Below, one piece after another: positions 5,180 through 5,327 of a stretch of 5,327 nt of DNA. The stretch covers positions 1 through 5,327 of the forward strand of contig CAKTMW010000068.1 in NCBI GenBank assembly GCA_934574095.1, given 5' to 3'. This DNA comes from an uncultured Oscillospiraceae bacterium (lineage in GTDB: Bacteria > Bacillota > Clostridia > Oscillospirales > Oscillospiraceae). The notes under the pieces are model-generated. The model ran no database searches and was not told the DNA's origin. It worked only from the letters and a program-made list of their open reading frames with translations. A program made the position numbers and the translations under genes. Numbering within the stretch: the first letter of the stretch is position 1; every line of letters starts with the position of its first letter.

Positions 5180-5327
5180 GTACGCGTGTGATGGGTGCTG
5201 CACACCCGGAGGCGTTTACAACTGCGATGAACCGAAAGATTGCGGCGTGAGCCGGTAACTTTCGGGGAGTATGTCCGATAATCGGGCGGCTGAGGAAGTT
5301 CTGTACGTCAGCGTAGATCGCTGCGCC
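5180..5327 (+). other. Structured transcript start: unidentified RNA or regulatory leader, partial
   Basis: The region directly follows a strong promoter and lacks a convincing ORF. Local stems run in series. GGGTG/CACCC is at 5193-5207. CCGAAAG (5232-5238) pairs with CTTTCGG (5259-5265), enclosing CGGC/GCCG capped by a GTGA tetraloop of the GNRA type. GTCCGA/TCGGGC (5273-5287) follows. GCTGA/TCAGC (5289-5312) overlaps an alternative AGCG/CGCT stem (5310-5322). It could be a small RNA or the leader of a gene beyond the window. GGGGAGTA (5264-5271) resembles the first conserved loop of the yybP-ykoY manganese riboswitch, but the rest of that motif is not visible. It does not match tmRNA, 5S rRNA or RNase P RNA landmarks that I know. 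Confidence 0.4.

Noticed and set aside
5191..5250. 19-residue ORF (internal ATG at 5227) after the promoter
   Set aside because: No ribosome binding site lies upstream of 5191, GGAGG is 14 bp or more from the ATG at 5227, and the same bases form hairpins.
5271..5327. Partial ORF starting MSDNRAAEEVLYV and open to the window end
   Set aside because: GGGGAG is only 1 bp before the ATG, the frame is 19 codons, and the bases also form RNA stems. It cannot be excluded without downstream sequence.

Overview
The window looks like chromosomal DNA of a fairly G+C-rich member of the Bacillota, most plausibly a gut-type Clostridia of the Oscillospiraceae kind. The reasons are strong AGGAGG-type ribosome binding sites, a YerC/YecD-family TrpR-like gene (a family of low-G+C Gram-positives and relatives), Hsp33, and lipoprotein serpins resembling those known from gut clostridia. 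The lineage is inferred from content only.

Layout. Positions 1-73 (minus) hold a tRNA-Val(UAC) gene whose last bases lie outside the window. It is preceded by a perfect-consensus promoter (TTGACA, 17 bp, TATAAT) with an A/T-rich upstream element. Positions 173-2152 (minus) form a compact three-gene operon, transcribed as yerC-like regulator, class I SAM methyltransferase, then hslO (Hsp33). The first two genes overlap by 4 bp (ATGA) and the last two are 22 bp apart. Positions 2153-2347 are a divergent intergenic region of 195 bp, dense in inverted and direct repeats that overlap a plausible promoter for the minus-strand operon.

Positions 2348-4961 (plus) carry two tandem serpin genes only 1 bp apart. 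Both encode lipoproteins with the lipobox LAGC at Cys20. Their bodies and reactive-loop hinges are very similar, but the reactive centre loops differ almost completely after the hinge. This suggests a duplicated pair of surface-anchored protease inhibitors that diverged in target protease. It is the most interesting system in the window.

Positions 4962-5327 contain no supported gene. They hold a G+C-rich palindromic intergenic repeat (about 4976-5067), another hairpin, and then a near-consensus plus-strand promoter (TTGACA, 17 bp, TATTAT at 5145-5173). The roughly 150 bases after that promoter fold into several local hairpins and carry no convincing ORF. They may be the 5' part of a structured RNA or a regulatory leader cut by the window end. 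This promoter and the tRNA promoter share an almost identical upstream A/T element at nearly the same distance from the -35 box.
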